Assembly (NCBI GenBank): GCA_046296415.1
Contig: JBKBLN010000001.1
Coordinates: forward strand, 1,581,978-1,645,977
DNA: 64,000 nt
Direction: 5' to 3'
Source of the DNA: CAYNRA01 sp046296415
GTDB lineage: Bacteria > Bacteroidota > Bacteroidia > Cytophagales > Spirosomataceae
The notes below the pieces were generated by a model, which was not told where the DNA came from, ran no database searches, and saw only the letters and a list, made by a program, of their open reading frames with translations. Made by a program: the position numbers and the translations under genes. Each line of letters starts with the position of its first letter. The stretch's first letter is position 1. Shown piece after piece: positions 44,136-51,832 of this stretch.

Positions 44136-44825
44136 ATGTCGAAGTCTATATTGATCATTGGGGCCTCTAGTGGGATCGGACGGTCCTTGACCGAGCAACT
44201 TTTGACCCAAGGGTACCACGTAATTTCAGCCTCTCGTTCCAATCCCAACATACCCGGTGTTGATCATCATGATTGGACGGCCCCGGCTGCTTTCCCTAAA
44301 GAAATACTTCCTCCCGTTTTGCACGGGGTAGTGTATTGTCCAGGAACCATTTCACTCAAGCCGTTTCATCGGTTTACGATGGCAGATTTCACCTCCGATT
44401 TTGAAGTCAATACGCTGGGAGCGGTACAAGTTTTACAAGCTGCTTTTGGTTCATTGAAGGCGGCAGGTGAGAGTTCTGTGGTCCTATTCAGTACGGTAGC
44501 CGTTCAAACGGGCATGAGTTTTCATGCGTCGGTCGCAGCTTCCAAAGGAGCTATAGAGGGAATCACCCGATCGTTGGCAGCGGAATGGGCTCCAAATAAA
44601 ATTCGTGTAAACGCCATTGCTCCTTCATTAACCCAAACCCCGTTGGCGAATGCTCTTCTCAGCACTCCCGAAAAAGTGGAAGCCTCAAACAAAAGGCATC
44701 CCTTGGGTCGTGTCGGGCAGGCCGTTGATGTAGCCAATTTAGCGCATTTCCTTCTAAGTGATCAAAGTACTTGGCTTACTGGTCAAGTAATTGGTTTGGA
44801 TGGAGGAATGGGTAGCTTGAAATAA
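44136..44825 (+). CDS. Short-chain dehydrogenase/reductase lacking the catalytic Tyr
   Basis: The 229-residue protein has a Rossmann NAD(P) motif (IIGASSGIGRS), NAG-like and C-terminal SDR motifs (RVNAIAPSLTQTP, TGQVIGLDGG). Where most SDRs have YxxxK it reads VAASK, so the catalytic Tyr is Val while Lys remains. Similar SDRs beside folE occur in other Bacteroidota. A role in pterin reduction is inferred from context, since sepiapterin and dihydropteridine reductases are SDRs, but the missing Tyr makes ordinary SDR chemistry doubtful. Confidence 0.85.
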   Translation: MSKSILIIGASSGIGRSLTEQLLTQGYHVISASRSNPNIPGVDHHDWTAPAAFPKEILPPVLHGVVYCPGTISLKPFHRFTMADFTSDFEVNTLGAVQVLQAAFGSLKAAGESSVVLFSTVAVQTGMSFHASVAASKGAIEGITRSLAAEWAPNKIRVNAIAPSLTQTPLANALLSTPEKVEASNKRHPLGRVGQAVDVANLAHFLLSDQSTWLTGQVIGLDGGMGSLK

Positions 44826-44856
44826 AAAAGGGGAATCGTGCAGATTCCCCTTTTTT
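44824..44856. terminator. Bidirectional terminator between the SDR and isomerase genes
   Basis: The arms AAAAAGGGGAATC and GATTCCCCTTTTT pair perfectly around the loop GTGCA. Poly-A and poly-T ends make it functional in both directions between two convergent genes. Confidence 0.88.
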
Positions 44857-44858
44857 AT

Positions 44859-45809
44859 TTAGACGGTTTTTCTGATTTTCTCCAGTAAGGCCTTGGTAGC
44901 GCGGATCCCCTCGTCCTCTGAAAGTTTATCTCCCTCGTACTCGATACCAATTATTCCCCGGAATCCTGCCTTTTTTACGATACCCAATAATTTTGAGTAG
45001 TCCATATTGGCTTCATTTCCATCAGGGTTAAAATCATTTGCTTTTGCACTGACCCCCTTGGCAAAAGGCATTAATTCGGCGGTACCCATGTATCGGTCAT
45101 AATCATCCTCACAAATTCTCCAGTTTGCACTATTTCGTTTGATACAGAAGTTGCCGAAATCGGGCAGAGTTCCCACGTTTTTCATATTAACGGATTTCAT
45201 AACCCCCGCCAACCATTTTCCATTGGACGAATGGCCACCATGATTTTCTACGATGACATTGATTTTGGATTTAGCAGCAAATTCACCCAATCGTGCCAAA
45301 CCATCAGCTGCTTGTTTGGCCACTTCTTCTGCAGAACCATTCCCCGCGGCATTGACCCGAATGGTGGCACATCCTAAATACGCGGCTGCTTCTACCCATT
45401 TATAATGATTTTCAATGGCCTCTGTTCGTTTTTTGGCATCTGAATCGCCTAGATTTCCCTCAGCATCACACATAATCAAGTGATTCCGAACCCCCAAATC
45501 TTTCGTTCTTTTTAATAATTCGGCGAGGTAGGCAGAATCCGCACCGTTTTCTTTAAAGGTTTTTGTTTTGGACCGAAAACAGGTATTCACATATTCCACA
45601 ATGGAAATATCAAAATCTTTTTTGGCCTTGGCTGGAAAATCTAAATTATCCAGTTGTCCACCAAATATGGCTTTGTGCAAAGACCACTCCGCGAGCGATA
45701 TTTCAAACCACGGCTTTGGCGCTGCGGCTTCAGCCAAAGTAGGAAGTAAAGGGGCAACTCCAGTTGCTAAAACAAGGGTGCGCAAAAAGTCGCGTCTAGA
45801 ATTTTCCAT
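44859..45809 (-). CDS. Exported TIM-barrel sugar-phosphate isomerase/epimerase-like protein
   Basis: The 316-residue protein belongs to the xylose-isomerase-like TIM-barrel family. It begins with a twin-arginine-like signal (NSRRDFLRTLVLATGVA) and has family features such as VIVENHGGHSS, LPDFGNFCI and the C-terminal GFRGIIGIEYEGD. Glu and His residues on these strands are likely metal ligands. Exported members are frequent in Bacteroidota sugar-acid and oligosaccharide pathways; the substrate is not known. A TATATTTG box lies at 45850-45857. Confidence 0.85.
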   Translation of the reverse strand: MENSRRDFLRTLVLATGVAPLLPTLAEAAAPKPWFEISLAEWSLHKAIFGGQLDNLDFPAKAKKDFDISIVEYVNTCFRSKTKTFKENGADSAYLAELLKRTKDLGVRNHLIMCDAEGNLGDSDAKKRTEAIENHYKWVEAAAYLGCATIRVNAAGNGSAEEVAKQAADGLARLGEFAAKSKINVIVENHGGHSSNGKWLAGVMKSVNMKNVGTLPDFGNFCIKRNSANWRICEDDYDRYMGTAELMPFAKGVSAKANDFNPDGNEANMDYSKLLGIVKKAGFRGIIGIEYEGDKLSEDEGIRATKALLEKIRKTV

Positions 45810-45849
45810 AGTTCGGATCAGGTAGAATGGAATGAATAAATGATGAAAA

Positions 45850-45857
45850 CAAATATA
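45850..45857 (-). promoter_or_regulatory. -7 promoter element TATATTTG for the isomerase gene
   Basis: The box matches TAnnTTTG on the - strand and lies 40 bases before the ATG at 45809. It implies a leader of about 35 bases. Confidence 0.45.
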
Positions 45858-45972
45858 AGATAATCAAGGTAAAGTTTAGAAATTCCGATATGAAAATAGA
45901 TACAACTTGCTTTTTTACGGGTCAAATAAAACTTTATTGGGGCGAGATTTTAAAGATGTTGGTTGTGACTTG

Positions 45973-45980
45973 TACCTTTG
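45973..45980 (+). promoter_or_regulatory. -7 promoter element TACCTTTG for the NUDIX gene
   Basis: The box matches TAnnTTTG and ends 4 bases before the ATG at 45985, which would make the transcript leaderless. No clear -33 element is present. Confidence 0.4.
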
Positions 45981-45984
45981 GGGT

Positions 45985-46536
45985 ATGAATTCATCTCAAG
46001 ATAATCCATGGCAAATTTTGGAGAGCCAAGTTGCCTATGAAAATAAATGGATCCAGGTGCAACACCACCAGGTTCTGAATCCAGCCGGAAATCCAGGAAT
46101 TTATGGTCAAGTAAATTTCAAGAATATTGCTATTGGCATTATCCCCGTTGACTCCGAGGGCTATACGTGGTTGGTTGGCCAATACCGGTTCCCTCTTAAT
46201 GAGTATTCGTGGGAAATTCCGGAAGGGGGGTGTCCGCTCGGGGAAAACTGGTTGGAGGCCGCCAAACGGGAGTTAAAGGAAGAAACAGGGCTTATGGCCA
46301 ATACTTGGACGCTTATTTCCAAGATTCACACCTCAAACTCGGTTTGCAACGAAGTAGGTTATTTATTCTTGGCTGAAGATCTAACCGCCTCAGAGGCCGA
46401 ACCTGAAGAAACGGAAGATTTGCAGGTTCGTCGAATTCCATTAACTCAAGCGGTCGAACTTGCCATGAGCAATCAAATTACGGATTCATTAAGTGTGGCT
46501 GGCTTGTTAAAAGTGGCGCGATTGAAAGGATTATGA
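45985..46536 (+). CDS. NUDIX hydrolase (ADP-ribose pyrophosphatase-like)
   Basis: The 183-residue protein has a complete Nudix box, GX5EX7REUXEEXGU, spanning EGGCPLGENWLEAAKRELKEETGL, read here in two parts as GGCPLGENWLEA and AKRELKEETGL. VGQYRFPLNEYSWEIPEGG upstream is typical of ADP-sugar pyrophosphatases. I chose the ATG at 45985; an in-frame TTG at 45907 adds 26 unconserved residues. The LysE gene overlaps its stop by 4 bases. Confidence 0.88.
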   Translation: MNSSQDNPWQILESQVAYENKWIQVQHHQVLNPAGNPGIYGQVNFKNIAIGIIPVDSEGYTWLVGQYRFPLNEYSWEIPEGGCPLGENWLEAAKRELKEETGLMANTWTLISKIHTSNSVCNEVGYLFLAEDLTASEAEPEETEDLQVRRIPLTQAVELAMSNQITDSLSVAGLLKVARLKGL

Positions 46537-47150
46537 TGTGGCAAGCAGTAATTTTAGGTCTACTCAGCGGTATCATCCTGAGTTTGGGCTTCGGAAGTGT
46601 CTTTTTTGCCCTGATCCAGTCTAGTATTGATCATGGCTACAAGGCGGGTATTAAGATAGCCACGGGAGTATTGATTGGTGATTTCTTGTTGATTGCCTTG
46701 GCTTTGGTTGGAACATCGTTCCTTCCTGAAATTCCCCATTTCGATTTTTTTGCTCGGTCCATAGGTAGTCTGCTACTAGTCGGATTGGGTATTTCGCAAT
46801 TTAGGAACTCCAGTTTATCCCACAAGGTTGTTCAAGTTGGGGGAGTAACTCAATTTCTGTATTTTATTGGAAAAGGATTCATCCTAAATGTGATCAATCC
46901 TGTTAACTTCTTCTCTTGGGTTTTGCTTTCTGCCAGTCTAAAGAGCTACCAGTTCGATCGGTTCGAGGAAATCACTTGTCTGTCCGTTTGTTTATTAACC
47001 ATTTTCGTGTGCGAATCTGGTTTTGCGATTTCTGCCCACCAAATCAAGAAAAAACTTTCCGACGAAGCCATCATGTGGATCAAACGTACTTCTGGATTGA
47101 TCTTTCTGGGAATCGCCGGAAAGCTAGCTTGGGATTTGTTTATGGGATGA
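46533..47150 (+). CDS. LysE/RhtB-family exporter
   Basis: The 205-residue membrane protein has about six helices and the LysE-type N-terminus LGLLSGIILSLGFGSVFFALIQSS, where other members have GPG. Family members export amino acids or other small metabolites; the substrate here is unknown. It starts in an ATGA overlap with the NUDIX gene, and its 3' end overlaps the convergent GH3 gene by 11 bases. Confidence 0.82.
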   Translation: MMWQAVILGLLSGIILSLGFGSVFFALIQSSIDHGYKAGIKIATGVLIGDFLLIALALVGTSFLPEIPHFDFFARSIGSLLLVGLGISQFRNSSLSHKVVQVGGVTQFLYFIGKGFILNVINPVNFFSWVLLSASLKSYQFDRFEEITCLSVCLLTIFVCESGFAISAHQIKKKLSDEAIMWIKRTSGLIFLGIAGKLAWDLFMG

Positions 47151-48705
47151 TTTGCTGCGGATGGTTGACCCGTAAGAAACTTTCCCAGTCATCCTGTAAA
47201 TTTCCCTTCAATACCCGAGGAAATTTGTTTTGCCCGCCTTCTTTGCCTCGGATTTTCATCCAGTCATAGAATGCATGCACGGGTAAAACCCGACAAAATA
47301 TATTTTTCAATGCGTGTTCTCGTTCCACTGCGTAATCGTCGTTGAGTTCTTTCAGGGTTTGATCGATGAAGGCGCCTAACTCAATTTCATCTATTGGATC
47401 ATCACAACCGATGTACCACTGGTGAGCAAACAAGGGCGGATGTTTGATACCTACCACTGTGAACTCACTGAAAGTTACCCCAAAATGTCGTGAAGCACTA
47501 TCGATGGCTTTGTTCATATTGTCAACCGACAAGTGTTCTCCACACAAGCTCAGAAAATGCTTTGTTCTACCGGTTATTTTGATCAGAGCTTGGGCCACAT
47601 CTGTAAAGCGAATGGTATCACCGATTAGGTACCGCCAAGCACCGCTACATGTTGAAATTAGAATAGCATAATCAACTCCTGTGGTTACCTCTGAGATCAT
47701 TAGGGTTTTTGCATGGGGCAAAATATTTCCATCAGAATCAAAATTCTCGGTCGTAAAAGGTACAAATTCAAAGAAAATACCATTGTTCAGCACCAACTGT
47801 AGGTCGGTTTCGGGACCGGGTTGGTAGGCCAAAAATCCCTCCGAAGCCAAATAGGTTTCGATGTAATGAATGGGCTTACCTAGTAGCTTTTCAAATCCTT
47901 TTTTGTACGGTTCAAATGAAACCCCACCCCAAGCAAACGCTGTCAAATTAGGCCATATTTCATGGATATGATTAACCTGATACCGATCGATGATTTTTTC
48001 CATCAGGATTTGAATCCAAGCGGGTACCCCCGCAATAAATCCGATATCCCATTGAGGGGCATTTTGGGTTATTTCTTCTAGTTTATTTGCCCAATTACGT
48101 TCTTGTGCGATTTTCACTCCGGGTTTATAAAAGCCTTGGAACCAGAACGGTAAAGTGCCTTGTGTAATGCCGCTAAGATCTCCTTCATAATGAGAATCTA
48201 CCTCATTTAACAAGGTACTTCCTCCCAACATCAGGTAGCCTTTTTCAAAAATATCCGCCGGAATTCCCGAATAATTTCCAAGAGAAATGATTTGGTTAAT
48301 GCTGGTGGTTTGAATAGCCTTAATCATATTCTTTGTTACCGGAATGGCCTTAGAAGATGATTCGGAGGTGCCTGAACTTAAGGCAAAATGCTTTATTTTT
48401 CCCGGCCATGCCACATCCTTCTCTCCCTGTCGTGCTTTATGCCACCACTCTCGGTAGATGGAATTATAGTCATAAATGGGGACGTTTTGTTTGAAGGTTT
48501 GGTAAAATTTATCTCCTTCTTCAAAAACGCAATCGTTTAGGATGTCATTGAAACGGAACTTTTCACCCAATTGAGTGTACCTGGCTTTTTCAATGAGTTT
48601 TGTTAACGTTTTTTTTTGCCACTTGGCGGGCTTAATCTTTCGTTGATTTTGGAGGGTACTGGTGACTTTGATACTACCCTTTAGAACGGTTCCTAATACT
48701 GCCAT
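47140..48705 (-). CDS. GH3-family acyl-acid amido synthetase-like protein
   Basis: Plant GH3 proteins adenylate auxin or jasmonate and couple them to amino acids. The 521-residue protein shares the ATP-binding elements FALSSGTSESSSKAIPVT, YLASEGFLAY and LISTCSGAWRYLIGDT, and the C-terminal domain with FSEFTVVG. Bacterial homologues are common in Bacteroidota but their substrates are unknown. surE lies 3 bases upstream in the same orientation, so the two are co-transcribed. Confidence 0.88.
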   Translation of the reverse strand: MAVLGTVLKGSIKVTSTLQNQRKIKPAKWQKKTLTKLIEKARYTQLGEKFRFNDILNDCVFEEGDKFYQTFKQNVPIYDYNSIYREWWHKARQGEKDVAWPGKIKHFALSSGTSESSSKAIPVTKNMIKAIQTTSINQIISLGNYSGIPADIFEKGYLMLGGSTLLNEVDSHYEGDLSGITQGTLPFWFQGFYKPGVKIAQERNWANKLEEITQNAPQWDIGFIAGVPAWIQILMEKIIDRYQVNHIHEIWPNLTAFAWGGVSFEPYKKGFEKLLGKPIHYIETYLASEGFLAYQPGPETDLQLVLNNGIFFEFVPFTTENFDSDGNILPHAKTLMISEVTTGVDYAILISTCSGAWRYLIGDTIRFTDVAQALIKITGRTKHFLSLCGEHLSVDNMNKAIDSASRHFGVTFSEFTVVGIKHPPLFAHQWYIGCDDPIDEIELGAFIDQTLKELNDDYAVEREHALKNIFCRVLPVHAFYDWMKIRGKEGGQNKFPRVLKGNLQDDWESFLRVNHPQQIIP

Positions 48706-48708
48706 ACT

Positions 48709-49485
48709 TTATGAAGAAAAGGTCCAACTGGATAATTTTGCTAAGGCTTCGTAGTGGGTCAAATCATATTGACAAGGTACAACTGAGATATATCCGTGTT
48801 GCAAAGCCCAAATGTCATGGTCTTGGGTATCGGAGGGTTCTCGATTCACAAAATGTCCTCCCATCCAATAATACGGTCGACCGTAGGGGTCCACGCGGGC
48901 ATCAAAAGCTTCTTTCCAATACCCGTTGCCTTGCCTACAAACTTTGATTCCTGCATATCCGTCGGCCGGTTCTTTGGGGAAATTGACATTTAAGGCAATA
49001 TGTGGGGGTAACCCTTCCGCTAAAACTTTTTGGGCGATCTCTTGGATGTAGGGTAACGTACTATCAAAGCTTGCATCATAATGTCCGTTATCCAATGAAA
49101 ATCCAATCGCCGGGATTCCTTCTATTGCAGCCTCGATGGCCGCCGACATGGTGCCAGAATAAATGACGGAAAGGGACGAGTTACTTCCGTGATTAACACC
49201 ACTCACCACCAAATCAATCTTTCGATCGGCAAATAATTCATGTTTCGCTAATTTCACACAATCGGCTGGCGTACCGGAACATTCATACGATGTAACACCT
49301 TCAAAAATAGAAGATTTTTTGACCTGGATCGTGGTATCCATGGTGATGGCATGCCCCATACCCGAATTGGGACTATCGGGCGCCACAACCGCTACTTCTC
49401 CTAATTCTTTCATGACCTGAACCAATGCAGCGATACCTTTGGAGGTAATTCCGTCGTCATTGGTTACTAATATAAACGGTTTCAT
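48709..49485 (-). CDS. surE: 5'/3'-nucleotidase SurE
   Basis: SurE dephosphorylates nucleoside monophosphates in a metal-dependent way. The N-terminal LVTNDDGITSKGI supplies the metal-binding Asp pair, with DSPNSGMGHAIT and VSGVNHGSNSS further along. The 258-residue length is normal. It is the first gene of a two-gene unit with the GH3-like gene, and is divergent from the GNAT gene. Confidence 0.95.
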   Translation of the reverse strand: MKPFILVTNDDGITSKGIAALVQVMKELGEVAVVAPDSPNSGMGHAITMDTTIQVKKSSIFEGVTSYECSGTPADCVKLAKHELFADRKIDLVVSGVNHGSNSSLSVIYSGTMSAAIEAAIEGIPAIGFSLDNGHYDASFDSTLPYIQEIAQKVLAEGLPPHIALNVNFPKEPADGYAGIKVCRQGNGYWKEAFDARVDPYGRPYYWMGGHFVNREPSDTQDHDIWALQHGYISVVPCQYDLTHYEALAKLSSWTFSS

Positions 49486-49495
49486 TTGATTTCTG

Positions 49496-49503
49496 TACTT
49501 TTG
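49496..49503 (+). promoter_or_regulatory. -7 promoter element TACTTTTG for the GNAT gene
   Basis: The box matches TAnnTTTG and is 37 bases before the ATG at 49541. It lies in the short divergent region with surE. Confidence 0.4.
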
Positions 49504-49540
49504 TTTTTGAACGCAAATTAATGATTTCTTTTCATCTCAC

Positions 49541-50026
49541 ATGAAAATTATTCCAGCCACTTCCGACGATTGGGCGGTCATACGGGATCTAGCTCATGCC
49601 ATTTGGCCTTCCACCTATCAAGATGTAATTCCAGCTGACCAAATTGACTATATGCTGCATCGTGGCTACTCAGAAGACGCCATTCAGCAACAGGTTGAGG
49701 AAGGACACCGATTTTACCTTGTGCTGCAATCACAAGAACCGATAGGCTTTTTCTCTTGGCAACCTATAACCACCGAGCAAGCTAAACTCCAAAAATTATA
49801 TGTCTTGCCTGCTAGTCAAGGAAAAGGAACGGGTACTAAGTTGTTGGAAAAAGTAAAAGAATTGACTCGACAAGAGGGTTACAAACAACTCATTTTAAAT
49901 GTTAATCGAAGCAATCCAGCGGTTGGATTTTACGAAAAGGTAGGAGGTAAACGGCTTGAAGAGGTGGATATTCCGTATGGACCGTATGTCTTGAATGATT
50001 ATGTATATGGTTGGGAACTGACTTAG
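49541..50026 (+). CDS. GNAT-family N-acetyltransferase
   Basis: The 161-residue protein uses acetyl-CoA. The CoA-binding motif A is clear in KLYVLPASQGKGTGTKLLEK, and NVNRSNPAVGFYEKVGG is the following motif B. The substrate may be an amine, amino acid or protein N-terminus. The stop overlaps the convergent trhO stop by 3 bases of a 4-base overlap. Confidence 0.88.
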   Translation: MKIIPATSDDWAVIRDLAHAIWPSTYQDVIPADQIDYMLHRGYSEDAIQQQVEEGHRFYLVLQSQEPIGFFSWQPITTEQAKLQKLYVLPASQGKGTGTKLLEKVKELTRQEGYKQLILNVNRSNPAVGFYEKVGGKRLEEVDIPYGPYVLNDYVYGWELT

Positions 50027-50040
50027 TGCGTCAGTCCCAA
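50011..50040. terminator. Hairpin spanning the convergent GNAT and trhO stop codons
   Basis: TTGGGAACTGAC (50011-50022) pairs with GTCAGTCCCAA (50030-50040) over 11 bases with one bulged A. The loop contains both stop codons. No T tract follows on either strand, so it may stabilise 3' ends more than terminate. Confidence 0.5.
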
Positions 50041-51003
50041 CTCTTCGATGATGTGTAATTTCTTTGTTTTTTTACGGGTCTTGAACGCAATTTCGGGAGC
50101 ATACCCACGGGTATCTTTGGAATAATACCCGGTGCCATCGTACGGTCGTTTTTCCGGGTGCTCCTGGCAAGTTGTGGAGCAAGCGCCGTCCATTTCCCAA
50201 CCACAAGATTCGCAAATAGGTAAATGTTCATTGCAGGTGGGATTGGCACAGTTGACCATACGGTCACATTTCTCTCCGCATATATGGCAGGTGGAAATAA
50301 TTTCAGGATTTACCTGGTTTACTTCGGTTGTTACCCGACCGTCGAAGACGTAACATTTGCCATCGAAGTTTTCACCTCCTTCCTCAAGGCCATATTTAAT
50401 GATTCCACCGTGAAGCTGGTAGACGTTGGTAAATCCCTGGTCTAGCAAATAGGCAGAGGCCTTTTCACATTTGATTCCCCCTGTGCAATAGGTGATTACC
50501 TTCTTATGTTTTAGATGTTCAATTTCTTGAATATGATTGGGTAAGTCCCGGAGGTTTTCCATATCAAATGTGACGGCTCCTTTAAATTTACCCACCTTGT
50601 GCTCATAATTGGAACGCATGTCCACCAAAACAACATCAGGATCTTGGAGCATTGCCTTAAATTCGGCGGGCTCCAGATGAGTTCCTGTTTTCTCCAATGG
50701 ATTGACAGGGAGTTCAGAATGAACGATTTCCTTTTTTACACGGACGTATAATTTCTTGAAAGCATTTTCATGATGTGCTTCCACTTTAAAGTCGATTTTT
50801 GAGAAGCGCGGATCAGATTTCACCCAATCCATGTATTCCTCACACACTTCTTTTGGCCCAGAAACTGTTCCATTCAAACCTTCTGGAGCGATAATGATTC
50901 GTCCGAGTAATCCTTTTTCGACACAAAATGCATGGTGAATGTCACGGTATTCAACGACATTTTCGATCGGACTGTAGATGTAATAAAGAAGGACACTGTA
51001 CAT
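50023..51003 (-). CDS. trhO: tRNA uridine(34) hydroxylase TrhO (YceA-type rhodanese)
   Basis: TrhO hydroxylates U34 of certain tRNAs with oxygen, giving ho5U. The 326-residue protein has the N-terminal acylphosphatase-like domain, then a rhodanese domain with the active-site Cys in YCTGGIKCEKAS near residues 176-186. A C-terminal Cys-rich part follows (CHICGEKCDRMVNCA, CESCGWEMDGACSTTC) that probably binds metal. This layout matches YceA of other bacteria. Confidence 0.93.
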   Translation of the reverse strand: MYSVLLYYIYSPIENVVEYRDIHHAFCVEKGLLGRIIIAPEGLNGTVSGPKEVCEEYMDWVKSDPRFSKIDFKVEAHHENAFKKLYVRVKKEIVHSELPVNPLEKTGTHLEPAEFKAMLQDPDVVLVDMRSNYEHKVGKFKGAVTFDMENLRDLPNHIQEIEHLKHKKVITYCTGGIKCEKASAYLLDQGFTNVYQLHGGIIKYGLEEGGENFDGKCYVFDGRVTTEVNQVNPEIISTCHICGEKCDRMVNCANPTCNEHLPICESCGWEMDGACSTTCQEHPEKRPYDGTGYYSKDTRGYAPEIAFKTRKKTKKLHIIEELGLTH

Positions 51004-51076
51004 GGGTCAACACAATTTTGGTGGTGCAAAAATACAAAACAGTGGGCTGAGTTCTATGATATTTGTCAGTAAAGCC

Positions 51077-51084
51077 TAATTTTG
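51077..51084 (+). promoter_or_regulatory. -7 promoter element TAATTTTG for the deoxynucleoside kinase gene
   Basis: The box matches TAnnTTTG and ends 26 bases before the ATG at 51111, supporting that ATG over an in-frame codon at 51063, which lies upstream of the box. Confidence 0.45.
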
Positions 51085-51110
51085 CACGAATTTTATCAAT
51101 ATTTCACCTC

Positions 51111-51719
51111 ATGCACATCGCAATTGCCGGTAATATCGGCGTCGGCAAAACTACCTTAGCTGAGAAACTAGCTCAACATTTTGGTTGGGATGTATTCTAT
51201 GAAGCCGTTGAAGGCAATCCCTATTTGGCCCCATTTTATGAGGACATGACCAAGTGGTCGTTTCATCTTCAGGTGTACTTTTTAAATAGTCGATTTGAAC
51301 AAGTGCTTCGTATCAAGGAGGATGCCTTTCAACCCATCATTCAAGATCGATCGATTTACGAGGATGCTTATATATTCGCCTTAAATCTCCACGAATCCGG
51401 AATAATGAATGAGACGGATTACGCCACTTATCTGGGTTTATTTAAAACTATCATGAAGGCGGTATCGCCCCCTCATCTCATGATCTACCTCAAGGCAGAT
51501 ACAGAGAAACTGGTCCGACAAATTCAACTCCGTAATCGTACGTTCGAACAAAATATCGATATCAATTACCTAGAAAGTCTCAATCGCTTGTACGACGCCT
51601 TTTCCTCTCGTTACGCGCATGGTCCTTTGCTAGAGATTGATGTGAATGAAATGGACTTTGTGAAAAGCGCGGAAGATTTTCGCAGCATCGCCAAGCAAGT
51701 GGAACGCATGCTTTACTGA
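51111..51719 (+). CDS. Deoxynucleoside kinase family protein
   Basis: The 202-residue enzyme phosphorylates deoxynucleosides for nucleotide salvage. The P-loop is AGNIGVGKTTLAE near the N-terminus, DRSIYEDAYIFA supplies the DRS motif, and RNRTFEQNIDINYL is the LID-like region. It resembles deoxyadenosine/deoxyguanosine kinases; the base preference cannot be read. I chose the ATG at 51111 because the P-loop strand starts directly after it. Confidence 0.92.
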   Translation: MHIAIAGNIGVGKTTLAEKLAQHFGWDVFYEAVEGNPYLAPFYEDMTKWSFHLQVYFLNSRFEQVLRIKEDAFQPIIQDRSIYEDAYIFALNLHESGIMNETDYATYLGLFKTIMKAVSPPHLMIYLKADTEKLVRQIQLRNRTFEQNIDINYLESLNRLYDAFSSRYAHGPLLEIDVNEMDFVKSAEDFRSIAKQVERMLY

Positions 51720-51832
51720 GTTAACAATATTTAACGGCCCGATGTGGTCGCTGTGTGCCAACAATTTCGTTACTTTGGCTATCTATTTTTCATCCGCTCT
51801 TTTGGAGCATTACTGATTGAACTTCTGTTTCT

